From Sulfurimonas crateris (GTDB taxonomy: Bacteria; Campylobacterota; Campylobacteria; Campylobacterales; Sulfurimonadaceae), in the NCBI RefSeq assembly GCF_005217605.1, contig NZ_SZPX01000003.1, positions 186,001 through 250,000 of the forward strand: a DNA stretch of 64,000 nt, given 5' to 3'. Shown in pieces: positions 1 to 8,695 of this stretch. The notes below the pieces were generated by a model, which had not been told where the DNA came from, searched no databases, and saw nothing but the letters and a program-made list of their open reading frames with translations. A program made the translations under genes and the position numbers. Each line of letters begins with the position of its first letter. The stretch's first letter is position 1.

Positions 1-2457
1 TTTTGAATAAAAAATTTGATTAAAAGTATCATCACTGCTACTTCTTGCAAAGATTAAACTATAGTTATTATTTAGCAAATGTTTTCCTACTTCTTTTCTA
101 GTCCAAGAAGTTAAAATATCACTATATGTTAAATATCTATTATCAAAAGGTCTAAAGCAGTAATCTATTATTTGACTATTTAAATCACTTTTAAATGCTT
201 TTTTTCTGTTCTCTGATAATTTCCAATCTCTTGTATCTCCAATTTGAAAATTTCTACTAGTTTCTGTGAAATATTTTTGTCTTATTTCTTCATCACTTAT
301 TTTAGGATCTTGAAATTCATCATTTTTTTTAACTTGTTCTTCTTTTGTGAAAGAATGAGCAAGATAATCACGAGATGTTTGAACACCCGTTGAGTAGACT
401 TTTAATAAATTTTGTAAACTTACAAATTCTTTATATTCTTCATTTTTATTTGCATGTGTAATAAAAAAATAATATGGCTCATTACATTCCAGCTTTTTCC
501 ATGCAATATTTTTCAAGCTATTATCATTTAAAAAGTCATATTTAAACTCTCTTTTACCATATAAATCGTAGTGATAAACATCTGCTAGTTTTTTACTTTT
601 GGTAGTTTTTATAAAGATATTTATACTTACACCCTGCATAATGTCGAATACATTTTCATCTTTGCTTCCATCGGGGCAAACCTCTTTTTTCTTTGCATTG
701 CCATGTAGGTCTAAAATGTAAATCTTATCAAAACACTCTAAAAGCGATTTTCTCATCTGCCTATGCGTGATGCCGTCTATAAAAGAGTTGTTTGAGATGT
801 AGGCTAAAATTCCCTCACCATTATTTTCTACATAGTGTTGTCCATAGCGAATAAATTTTATATAATCATCATCTAAACTTATCTTTCTCTCATTTAAATT
901 TTTTTTATAATCCTGCAAAAGTTTGCTTATCCACTCGCCTTTGTTGCTAGAACTTACTGCATACGGCGGATTACCCATCACAACCATAACGGGAGTCTCT
1001 TTTTTTACCCTATCCGCCTCTTGGGATTCGGTTGCTAAAAAAGAGGCAAAGAGATTGCCTGTTTCGTCATGATGCTCTTCAAGAGAGTTTGTCAAAAAGA
1101 CTTTGAGCCTCTGCGTGGTTGTCGGCTCATAGCCTGTAAGTTTTAAGAGCAGGTCTAGTTTTAGGTGTGCCATGGCGTAACTTGCCATGACTATCTCAAA
1201 ACCGTGAAGCCTTGGAATGAGATGTTCGGTTACATAGCTGTTCCATTTGAGGTACTGCTTTTTCTCATACAAAAACTTAATGGTCTCTGCCAGAAATGTT
1301 CCCGTTCCCGTTGCAGGGTCAAGCACTTGGACTTTGTGAACTTCTTTGTCTATTTTGCCTTTTTTAGAAGGATTGTCCACTTTTATGGTTATCTTGCTTG
1401 TATCAGACAACCCTTTTGGAAGGTTAAACTCACTTGTCAGAACTTCATCGACTGCACGGACTATAAACTTTACAACAGGCTCAGGCGTGTACCAAACGCC
1501 CCTGCTTTTTCTAAGTTTTGGGTCAAACTCCGCTAAGAACTCTTCGTAAAAGTGGATAATTGGGTCATTTCTTTGTGTCGTGCTTCCAAAGTTCTCAAGC
1601 AGTTTGGTTACATCTGTTGCTAAAAATATCTTGACTAAACTATCGACTATCCATGAGATTCTGATATCTAAGTCATACCCTGCGAGTTGCTGAAAAAGCT
1701 TGCGTAAAAACGGGTTTGAATGTGGCAAAAGTTCGGCGGCTTCTTGTCTGCTAAAGGTTTGAAGTGTGGAGTCATGAAATCTAGCCGTAAACATTCCGTA
1801 AGTGATGGTTTGTGCGTACATGTCGGCAAAATCTTTGGGCGTCATATCGTGGATGAGCATCTGTTTAAATATTTTGTACTGTGAGTAAAGCTCTGTATTT
1901 TCATCCGCTTCTATATCAATTTCTATGGCTTTTAACATCACATCTGCCATAAGTTTTGCTTTATGTGCCATCATACATGCAAGACGCGACGAGGATGTAA
2001 TGCTCTGTCCGACAAAAGAGGTAAAGTCTTTGATAAGGTTTATAAACTCTGCAAAGTTTTGTGGAAGTGAGACGATTTTGCCACCAAGTATCTCGGCGAT
2101 TTTTATCGTTGTGTAGAGCTGTGCGTTTTTGTAAAATTGAAACTCCATATAGTCTGTGATAATAAGGTTTTCAAGAGCGTTTTTATAGCGTGTAAACTGC
2201 TCGTTGTAATCTTTGTGGTTTAGGTCTTTGCCTATATCTTTGGCTTCAATATGCCCTATCTCGATGTTGTCTGATTTTGTGGCGATAAGGTAGTCAGGCG
2301 CACCCGCTTTTACTCTTTTTGGCTCGTTTATGGCGATAACGTTTGCATCAATGGCTTCGACTAAATCTTTAAGATGCCCTCTGTAAGTATGCTCCGTTGC
2401 TGAGCCTGTAAGGAACTCATTTGATATTTTTGTGATGTAGTCATGAAGTTTTTGCAT
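1..2457 (-). CDS. Type IIG/ISP-like restriction enzyme-adenine methyltransferase, C-terminus cut by window start
   Basis: I read this open frame directly from an ATG at 2457, preceded by an AAAGGA ribosome-binding site, through 819 codons to the window edge without a stop. The N-terminus carries a PD-(D/E)XK nuclease-like signature: D55, then E71-A-K73. SAM-binding motif I, LDPATGTG, lies near residue 378, and the N6-adenine methylase motif IV, GNPPY, near residue 493. One polypeptide therefore combines a nuclease-like head with a DNA methylase, as in type IIG or type ISP enzymes; the helicase of type ISP proteins is not evident in the part seen. The target-recognition region would lie in the later part and beyond the window. 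It sits 10 bases downstream of rpoN on the same strand, an unusual neighbour for a restriction gene, which suggests insertion next to a housekeeping operon. Confidence 0.85.
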   Translation of the reverse strand, partial: MQKLHDYITKISNEFLTGSATEHTYRGHLKDLVEAIDANVIAINEPKRVKAGAPDYLIATKSDNIEIGHIEAKDIGKDLNHKDYNEQFTRYKNALENLIITDYMEFQFYKNAQLYTTIKIAEILGGKIVSLPQNFAEFINLIKDFTSFVGQSITSSSRLACMMAHKAKLMADVMLKAIEIDIEADENTELYSQYKIFKQMLIHDMTPKDFADMYAQTITYGMFTARFHDSTLQTFSRQEAAELLPHSNPFLRKLFQQLAGYDLDIRISWIVDSLVKIFLATDVTKLLENFGSTTQRNDPIIHFYEEFLAEFDPKLRKSRGVWYTPEPVVKFIVRAVDEVLTSEFNLPKGLSDTSKITIKVDNPSKKGKIDKEVHKVQVLDPATGTGTFLAETIKFLYEKKQYLKWNSYVTEHLIPRLHGFEIVMASYAMAHLKLDLLLKLTGYEPTTTQRLKVFLTNSLEEHHDETGNLFASFLATESQEADRVKKETPVMVVMGNPPYAVSSSNKGEWISKLLQDYKKNLNERKISLDDDYIKFIRYGQHYVENNGEGILAYISNNSFIDGITHRQMRKSLLECFDKIYILDLHGNAKKKEVCPDGSKDENVFDIMQGVSINIFIKTTKSKKLADVYHYDLYGKREFKYDFLNDNSLKNIAWKKLECNEPYYFFITHANKNEEYKEFVSLQNLLKVYSTGVQTSRDYLAHSFTKEEQVKKNDEFQDPKISDEEIRQKYFTETSRNFQIGDTRDWKLSENRKKAFKSDLNSQIIDYCFRPFDNRYLTYSDILTSWTRKEVGKHLLNNNYSLIFARSSSDDTFNQIFYSK

Positions 2458-2467
2458 GTTTTTTCCT

Positions 2468-3736
2468 TTAATGCAAATGATAAAGTTTTTTTCGCTCGCT
2501 TGATCCTGCTATGTTTAGCTGTTTTCTGTACTTTGCAATTGTGCGTCTTACCATTTGTACTTTGAACTTCTCTTGGATTAGCTCTAGGAGTTTCATGTCG
2601 CTTAGAGGTTTGGCTCTGTTCTCGTTCTTGACAAGACTTACCACAAACTCTTTTATCGCCGCATTTGAGACATCTTCATCTATTGCGGTGGTAAAGAACT
2701 CTTTCATGGCAAAAACGCCTCTGTTGCAGGCTATGTACTTATTTGCGATGGCTCTTGAGATGGTTGAGGGATTGTGTCCAAACTCATCTGCCAAAGTTTT
2801 AAGAGTTAGCGGCATAATGGAGCCGCCTGTGAAGAACTCATACTGATACTCGACTATCATAAGCCCCACTTTGTAGAGTGTCGCTTTTCTCATATCTAGC
2901 GCATCTACAAGGCTTTTTGCCTCTTTTATCTTTTGAGAGACAAACTCATGCTCGACACCGTAGTTCGTATCTATGTGGATAGTCGGGTAGTAGGCGTCAT
3001 TTAGCTTTACCTCTATCTGCTCATCTTCGTTGAAAAATATCATCAAGTCAGGTACTATCTGCGAAGACTCCTCCTGATACTCGATTGAGGGAGGATTTTT
3101 AAAAGTGCCAAGTACGCGCATAACTTCCGAAAAATTTTTCTCATCCGAATAGGCGTAAATATTCTCCAGATCTTCTATGACATTTACCGCCAAACGGTAG
3201 GCCTCATCACTTATATCGGAGCTGTCCAGCTGAAAAAGAAACGACTCTGAGAGGTTTTTTGCCCCGATGCCAACAGGTTCGACATGAGCAAAACGAAGTC
3301 GGATTTTTTCAAACTCCGCCATCTCAATGCCGTTTTTTTGGCAAAACTCTTCGCTACTGCCCTCATAGTAACCGTTCTCATCAAGATTTGCGACAACATA
3401 AGAGGCGATTTTCTGAGAGATGGGTGTAGGAAAGAGAGGAGCCTCCAACTGCTCGTCCAAAACGTCATACAGTGAGCGATTCTGAATGGTCAAAGCCTCT
3501 ATCTGCTCTGTTCTGGAGTTGCTTATAGAGGAGTTGATGATCTTTTTTGGGATTCTCTTCTCAAAATCCTCCTCATATCCGCTTGATACTTCGACAACAG
3601 GATTTGACTCGACAAACGGTGCCATTGCCTCGCCCAGATCGCTTAGGCTTGAGTGCAATATCGGAAGCCAATTGCGCAGAGTGTTTGAGAGCTTGTGCTT
3701 GTTCTCTACGCTATGTGTCTGTCTTAGAGCCGCCAT
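2468..3736 (-). CDS. rpoN: RNA polymerase sigma-54 factor
   Basis: This is the alternative sigma factor that directs RNA polymerase to -24/-12 promoters and needs AAA+ activators; in Campylobacterota it drives the middle flagellar genes. The N-terminal region I has the usual run of leucines and ends in the motif VESNPVVE (residues 43-50). A core-binding middle part follows. The RpoN box near the C-terminus, residues 396-405, reads VRRTIAKYRK. The length of 422 residues is typical of the epsilon group, where region II is short. The gene follows lptB by 14 bases, and the tsaE-lptB-rpoN order is common in this phylum. Confidence 0.96.
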   Translation of the reverse strand: MAALRQTHSVENKHKLSNTLRNWLPILHSSLSDLGEAMAPFVESNPVVEVSSGYEEDFEKRIPKKIINSSISNSRTEQIEALTIQNRSLYDVLDEQLEAPLFPTPISQKIASYVVANLDENGYYEGSSEEFCQKNGIEMAEFEKIRLRFAHVEPVGIGAKNLSESFLFQLDSSDISDEAYRLAVNVIEDLENIYAYSDEKNFSEVMRVLGTFKNPPSIEYQEESSQIVPDLMIFFNEDEQIEVKLNDAYYPTIHIDTNYGVEHEFVSQKIKEAKSLVDALDMRKATLYKVGLMIVEYQYEFFTGGSIMPLTLKTLADEFGHNPSTISRAIANKYIACNRGVFAMKEFFTTAIDEDVSNAAIKEFVVSLVKNENRAKPLSDMKLLELIQEKFKVQMVRRTIAKYRKQLNIAGSSERKKLYHLH

Positions 3737-3750
3737 ACTTTCTTAAGCCC

Positions 3751-4473
3751 CTAGAGCTTAAACTCCTCGCCAAGGTAGTGTTTACGAACATCGGCATTCT
3801 GACCTATCTCGGCACTTGTCCCGCTTGCCAGCAGTGTGCCTGATTTTATAACATAGGCTCTGTCGCAGACATCGAGGGTCTCACGCACGTTATGGTCGGT
3901 TATCAGTACGCCTATCCCATAAGATGCAAGCTGTTTTATGACCGTTTGAATATCCATAACCGCTATGGGGTCAACTCCCGCAAAAGGCTCATCCAGAAGC
4001 AAGAATTTCGGCGAATTGACCAAAGCTCTTGCGATCTCTACACGTCGTCTCTCCCCGCCGCTGAGGCTTATGCCTTTTCTATAGCGGATCGGCTCGATGT
4101 TAAACATATCAAGAAGCTCCAAGATTCTCTCCTCAGCAGCTTTTTTATCTTTTATCTTTACCTCTGCGGCGATAAGAAGATTATCCTCAACGCTTAGATC
4201 TTTAAATATCGAGGCCTCCTGAGGAAGGTAGCCTATTCCCTTTAGGGCTCTTAGATGCAGAGGCATCCCAGAGAGGTTCTCATCATCAAAAAAGACCTCG
4301 CCGCCGCTTGCTTCAACAAGACCGCAGATCATATAAAAGGTAGTGGTCTTCCCTGCTCCGTTTGGTCCTAAAAGTCCGACGACCTCGCCGCTTCTAACCT
4401 CAAGACTCACCCCTTTTACGATCTCGAGATCTTTTATCTTCTTCTTTAACTCTACTGCTTTTAGTGTGTGCAT
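3751..4473 (-). CDS. lptB: LPS export ABC transporter ATP-binding protein LptB
   Basis: This cytoplasmic ATPase powers extraction of lipopolysaccharide from the inner membrane with LptF and LptG. All ABC motifs are visible: Walker A GPNGAGKT at 36-43, signature LSGGERRR at 137-144, and Walker B FLLLDEP at 157-163 followed by an ITDHN switch histidine. Its 240 residues match the family. LptB is told apart from branched-chain amino-acid ATPases by the [14 protein letters not shown] stretch and by its place next to rpoN. Its start overlaps the end of tsaE by 13 bases, so translation is probably coupled. Confidence 0.95.
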   Translation of the reverse strand: MHTLKAVELKKKIKDLEIVKGVSLEVRSGEVVGLLGPNGAGKTTTFYMICGLVEASGGEVFFDDENLSGMPLHLRALKGIGYLPQEASIFKDLSVEDNLLIAAEVKIKDKKAAEERILELLDMFNIEPIRYRKGISLSGGERRRVEIARALVNSPKFLLLDEPFAGVDPIAVMDIQTVIKQLASYGIGVLITDHNVRETLDVCDRAYVIKSGTLLASGTSAEIGQNADVRKHYLGEEFKL

Positions 4474-4874
4474 ATCGTGTACTCTCTTTTATCATCAGAA
4501 ATTTTTTCTATAGTAATAGTCATATTTTTAATCTCAGCCGAGTCTAAAATCTCAGCCAACTCATCATCGCCCCACTCTACAAAGTGAAGTCCATCTCTAT
4601 CAAGCTCTTCAAGCATTCCCAAAGAGATGAAGTGTTCAAGCCCATGATTGTAGATGTCGTAGTGAAAAACTCTATCCCCGTAACAGTGCTGCAGAGAAAA
4701 AGTGGGCGATGTCACTTCATCATCAATGCCCAGATACTTGACCGCTCTCTTTACAAAGGTAGTTTTTCCAGCCGCCAACTCTCCGCGCAAAATAACTACG
4801 CCGCTTCTAAAATTTTCAACAACATCCTCAACCAAAGTGTCCAGTTCTTTTAGCGAAAGTAGATATTTTCTCAT
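4461..4874 (-). CDS. tsaE: tRNA threonylcarbamoyladenosine biosynthesis ATPase TsaE
   Basis: TsaE works with TsaB and TsaD to make the t6A37 modification on tRNAs that read ANN codons. The Walker A motif GELAAGKT is at residues 31-38, followed by the switch segment VTSPTFS and the later HYDIYN and EWGD motifs characteristic of this family. The 137-residue length is normal. It overlaps trpD upstream by 4 bases and lptB downstream by 13 bases, so it is part of a tightly packed minus-strand operon. Confidence 0.94.
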   Translation of the reverse strand: MRKYLLSLKELDTLVEDVVENFRSGVVILRGELAAGKTTFVKRAVKYLGIDDEVTSPTFSLQHCYGDRVFHYDIYNHGLEHFISLGMLEELDRDGLHFVEWGDDELAEILDSAEIKNMTITIEKISDDKREYTICTH

Positions 4875-5857
4875 AATTTATTTGATATTTCAATGATTTG
4901 TTTGAGTTTTTCTTTGGCTTTTGATGTTTTGATAGCTTCTCTTGACATCTCTAATCCATCTTGAATATCACGCGCCAAGCCATCAACCATCAGAGATGCT
5001 GCGGCATTTATAAGCACTATATCTCTCTGTGCATCCGTCGCCTTGGAGTCAAGAATATTATATAAAATATGCGCATTGGCTTTAGCGTCTCCGCCGACAA
5101 TAGCGCTCAGAGGTGCTCTTTTTATGCCATACTCCTGAGGGTCGATTATAAACTCGCTTATCTTGCCATCTTTAAGGCGTGAAGCGTAAGTGATGTCGCT
5201 GATGCTTATCTCATCCATCCCCTCTTTAGAACTAACGACCATAGTTGAGACTGCTCCGTTCATTCTTAGTGCTTCTGCTATTTTTGGCACAAAAGATCTA
5301 TGAAAGACTCCCAGAAGTGACTTTCTTGCTCCCGCAGGGTTTGTTAAAGGTCCCAAGATATTAAAAATAGTCTTATCGGGGATGCTCTTTCTCACAGGCA
5401 TGATAAACTTCATAGCAGGGTGATGGTTTTGCGCAAACATAAATGTGAAACCGCTCTCTTCAAGAAGTCTTGCGCTCTGATCAATATTGAGATCTAACCT
5501 TACACCAAGCTCTTCGAACATATCTGCACTTCCTGATTTTGAAGTGACCGAGCGGCTTCCGTGCTTCGCAACCATACTTCCGCAAGAAGCTGCTAAGATC
5601 GCCACGGTTGATGATATATTGAAACTCCCAATCTTGTCTCCGCCAGTTCCTACTATGTCGATAACTTTTGAGCGCAGATCTTCTGCAATAGGCAGCTCAA
5701 CTGCGAAAGAGCGCATTACATCAGCAGCCGCAGCTATCGTTTGAATCTCCGTGTTTTCGTCAAGCTTTACACCCAGCAGAAGCTCTCTCATCTGCTCATC
5801 GTTCATCTCATGCTTAAAAAGAGAGGTAAATAGTTTTTTTGCCTCTTCGTAATTCAT
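4871..5857 (-). CDS. trpD: Anthranilate phosphoribosyltransferase
   Basis: The enzyme joins anthranilate to PRPP in the second step of tryptophan synthesis. Diagnostic motifs are GTGGDKIGSFNISS (residues 70-83, PRPP pyrophosphate binding), KHGSRSVTSKSGSAD and NILGPLTNPA. The 328 residues fit the stand-alone TrpD, without a fused glutamine amidotransferase. No other trp genes are in the window, so the pathway appears scattered. The gene starts inside the last codons of the S4 protein gene (4-base overlap) and runs into tsaE in the same way. Confidence 0.95.
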   Translation of the reverse strand: MNYEEAKKLFTSLFKHEMNDEQMRELLLGVKLDENTEIQTIAAAADVMRSFAVELPIAEDLRSKVIDIVGTGGDKIGSFNISSTVAILAASCGSMVAKHGSRSVTSKSGSADMFEELGVRLDLNIDQSARLLEESGFTFMFAQNHHPAMKFIMPVRKSIPDKTIFNILGPLTNPAGARKSLLGVFHRSFVPKIAEALRMNGAVSTMVVSSKEGMDEISISDITYASRLKDGKISEFIIDPQEYGIKRAPLSAIVGGDAKANAHILYNILDSKATDAQRDIVLINAAASLMVDGLARDIQDGLEMSREAIKTSKAKEKLKQIIEISNKL

Positions 5858-6102
5858 GAAATCTCCTTTATATACTCTTCTTGAAGGCTTTTTGGGGTTG
5901 ATTTTGTCTGCGGGATCTGCAGTACTTTATACTTTTTTGCAGAGTTTAGATAGTTTATAGTAATAATATCCCCTACCGCAACGTTTTTACTCGCCTTTGC
6001 CACAACGTCATTTATCAGTACGACTCCATTTGCTATCATATCCTGAGATACGGAGCGTCTTTTTGTAATATTTACCGAATTTAAAAATTTATCTACTCTC
6101 AT
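5854..6102 (-). CDS. Small S4-domain RNA-binding protein
   Basis: This 82-residue protein is almost entirely one S4 RNA-binding domain: MRVDKFLNSV at the start, then the arginine-rich helix TKRRSVSQDMIANG, then the beta turn VLINDVVAKASKNVAVGD. The family includes ribosome-quality-control and heat-shock proteins (Hsp15/RqcP-like) as well as uncharacterised small S4 proteins. The start fits the domain exactly. It is the first gene of a block running into trpD with a 4-base overlap. A precise role is not assigned. Confidence 0.85.
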   Translation of the reverse strand: MRVDKFLNSVNITKRRSVSQDMIANGVVLINDVVAKASKNVAVGDIITINYLNSAKKYKVLQIPQTKSTPKSLQEEYIKEIS

Positions 6103-6213
6103 AAAACACCGTTTACATATTTTTGCATATTGTAGAGAAATAAAACTGAAATAGATGTAAGAGTTGGAACATTTTTTGCATTAAATTTTACAGGATATAG
6201 ATTTTTTAAATTT

Positions 6214-7989
6214 TTATGATGCAAATCCTGTTCTAAAACACTCTTTTTCAACAACTATTCTCTTCTGCTTCTCTTTTCTTTTTGTATCTTTTTCGACAAA
6301 TATCTTTTTACGTGTTTTTGGGTCCATCTCGGTGTAATACATCACCGCGGAGTATGTTCCGGGGGTAGGAGTAAAGACTTGCGCCTGTTCCGGGTTCATC
6401 TTTAACTCCTGTGTTGTAAAGCGCTTTAGCTCATGCATATCCTTCTCTTCGCAACCCGGATGAGCAGCGATGAGATAGTAGGTTAAAAACTGCTTTTTGC
6501 CCTCTTCCTTGTTTAATTCATCGTACATCTTTTTAAACTCGACTAAAGTCTCTTTACCCGGTTTTCCCATAAGTTCAAGTACATGCTGCTGAGTATGTTC
6601 GGGAGCTACTTTTAGCTGACCTGATATATGGTGCTTGACCATCTCTTTTAGGTATGAGTATCCATGCTTTTTATCTGCCGTTATCAAATCGTAACGCACG
6701 CCTGAGGCAATAAAGGCTTTTCTTACACCCTCTACTTCTCTTATTTTTCTAAGCAAGCTTAAGTTTCTGCCGTGATCCACATGCATAACTTTGCAGAGTC
6801 TATCGGCATCTACGCATCTGATATCGTCACACGTCCCTTTTTTGAGCTTTTTGTCGCACTCATATCCGTACATGTTGGCTGTCGGTCCGCCTACGTCGGC
6901 TATAATGCCCTTGTAATCTTTGTATTTGTTAAAATATTTCGCCTCTTGCAAAATATTCTCTTCCGTTCTGGTTCGTATCGTTCTTCCCTGATGAACTCCA
7001 ATCGCACAGAAATTGCACTCTCCCCAACACCCTTGATGTGTCATTATCGAGAACTTTATGGTCTCAAGACACTTCACTTTTCCATCTTTTGCGTAGTATG
7101 GATGAAGCTCTCTTGTAAAAGGGAGGTTTGCGTTTGCGTCCATCTCTGCCTGATTTAGATAATCACACGGCGGATTTTGGATTAAAAAGCGTGTATCTAC
7201 ACTCTGGCATAGACCTTTTGCGCTTATTGGGTCGTTATTGTCGTAAAAATCATCAAAGAGGTCTATATACTTCTCTTTCTCATCCAGACACTCCTGATGT
7301 GATGGGAGCTGTATAAACTCATAATTAGGCTCTTTTGAGATGTAGCAAAGACCGCGTATATCTCTGTAGTCTCTCCCCTCATCCAAAGCGCGAGTTAGCT
7401 GTTCTATGGCTATCTCGCCCATTCCGTAAACCAAGATGTCCGCTTTTGCATCGAACAAAATAGGCTTTTTAAGCCTGTCCGCCCAGTAGTCATAGTGTGT
7501 AACTCTTCGCAGACTCGCCTCTATTCCGCCTAAAACAAGCGGCACCGTATTTTTAAAATATCTTCTAATAAGGTTGCAGTAAACACTAAGCGCGCGGTCT
7601 GGTCTTTTGTCATTTTTTCCGCCCGGGGTGTAGTCATCCGTGCTTCTAAACTTCTTTGTCGCAGTATAGTTTGAGACCATACTGTCAACACTGCCGCCGC
7701 TCACTCCCCAGTATAGACGAGGCTCGCCAAGGCGCTTAATATCGACATCGCTGTTTATGTCTGGCTGACCTATCATCCCGACGCGATAGCCCATTCTCTC
7801 TAACATCCGCCCGACCATGGCAACGCCTATGTAAGGAGAGTCTATGTACGCATCGCCGCTTACTAAGATGATGTCGCACTGATCCCACCCCTTTGCATCC
7901 ATCTCCTCTTTTGTTGTCGGAAGAAAATCTCTTGTGCTAAATGTCAAGGTATCTCTTTTTGTATCTTTTGTTTTGTTTCTTCTGCTCAA
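6214..7989 (-). CDS. YgiQ-family radical SAM protein (UPF0313)
   Basis: This 591-residue protein has the long N-terminal B12-binding-like region of the YgiQ family (SGDAYIDSPYIGVAMVGR near residue 45) and a radical SAM cluster motif, GCWGECNFC, near residue 320. The family-specific tail with TPTPGTYSAVMYYTE is present. The three cysteines bind a 4Fe-4S cluster that splits S-adenosylmethionine. The substrate of YgiQ proteins is not known. The gene has about 110 bases of gap after it and is divergent from the FliL-like gene. Confidence 0.93.
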   Translation of the reverse strand: MSRRNKTKDTKRDTLTFSTRDFLPTTKEEMDAKGWDQCDIILVSGDAYIDSPYIGVAMVGRMLERMGYRVGMIGQPDINSDVDIKRLGEPRLYWGVSGGSVDSMVSNYTATKKFRSTDDYTPGGKNDKRPDRALSVYCNLIRRYFKNTVPLVLGGIEASLRRVTHYDYWADRLKKPILFDAKADILVYGMGEIAIEQLTRALDEGRDYRDIRGLCYISKEPNYEFIQLPSHQECLDEKEKYIDLFDDFYDNNDPISAKGLCQSVDTRFLIQNPPCDYLNQAEMDANANLPFTRELHPYYAKDGKVKCLETIKFSIMTHQGCWGECNFCAIGVHQGRTIRTRTEENILQEAKYFNKYKDYKGIIADVGGPTANMYGYECDKKLKKGTCDDIRCVDADRLCKVMHVDHGRNLSLLRKIREVEGVRKAFIASGVRYDLITADKKHGYSYLKEMVKHHISGQLKVAPEHTQQHVLELMGKPGKETLVEFKKMYDELNKEEGKKQFLTYYLIAAHPGCEEKDMHELKRFTTQELKMNPEQAQVFTPTPGTYSAVMYYTEMDPKTRKKIFVEKDTKRKEKQKRIVVEKECFRTGFAS

Positions 7990-8034
7990 TTTGTGCCCTT
8001 AAAGATGAAAAATCATATTTTTATCTTTTATTTG

Positions 8035-8040
8035 TATAAT
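8035..8040 (+). promoter_or_regulatory. Probable -10 box upstream of the fliL-like gene
   Basis: A perfect TATAAT lies about 46 bases before the next gene, in the AT-rich divergent gap after the YgiQ start. No good -35 box is visible, which is usual for vegetative promoters in this phylum. Confidence 0.5.
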
Positions 8041-8080
8041 AATACTCAATATATTTAAATTTAGAGATTATAGATAAAGT

Positions 8081-8614
8081 GTGGATATGAAAATAGAGAT
8101 AGATAGAGTAAAAATAATAAAAAACGCCATTATAATAGTGCTCTCACTAATTGCTGTTTTAGTTCTTATATTAGGTGTTTTAAGCTCAGACTTCACAAAA
8201 CTTAAAAAATATGATGTGGCTTCTAAATCTCCAAGAGAGAGCCCTTACAACCGTACAATACTATCTAGTCTGAGCAACAGCATGAATGTATCGATCAGCA
8301 GCGACTCAAAAGCAAATCTGGGTGACTTTGTTTTTAATATTTCAGGTGATAAAAAGCTTATTGCCAATATCGTCATAAAGTATAAGCCTATAAAAGATGA
8401 GAACTCTTGGTTTAGTAACAGCGATGAGATAAGGCAGGAGATACTTAAAAAAGGGGTTATTCTTAGGGATGCCACGATCAACACGATGCTTGGGTACTCC
8501 GCCGCCAATGCGAACAATGAGCAGATGAGAGAGAAACTGAAAAAGACTCTAAACAAAAACCTCTCCTCTTGCGAGATAGAAGAGGTCTATTTTAATCAGT
8601 TTATAATACAGTAG
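8081..8614 (+). CDS. fliL: FliL-family membrane protein
   Basis: The 177-residue protein has a short cytoplasmic tail, one membrane segment (about residues 12-33), and a periplasmic domain. The C-terminal half fits the FliL pattern: ILRDATINTMLG, then a helix ending in LKKTLNKNL, then VYFNQFIIQ at the very end, where FliL proteins have V-Y-F-T-x-F-V-x-Q. FliL surrounds the stator of the flagellar motor. It is either the motor protein itself, which stands apart from other flagellar genes in this phylum, or a paralogue. The GTG at 8081 is used here; an ATG two codons on (8087) is equally possible. Confidence 0.7.
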   Translation: MDMKIEIDRVKIIKNAIIIVLSLIAVLVLILGVLSSDFTKLKKYDVASKSPRESPYNRTILSSLSNSMNVSISSDSKANLGDFVFNISGDKKLIANIVIKYKPIKDENSWFSNSDEIRQEILKKGVILRDATINTMLGYSAANANNEQMREKLKKTLNKNLSSCEIEEVYFNQFIIQ

Positions 8615-8695
8615 TTTCTCTATAATAAAAACAAAAAATATGCATAAATCGTAAAATTATGTTATATTATTACCTCTATTTTCAAAGGCAAAAGT

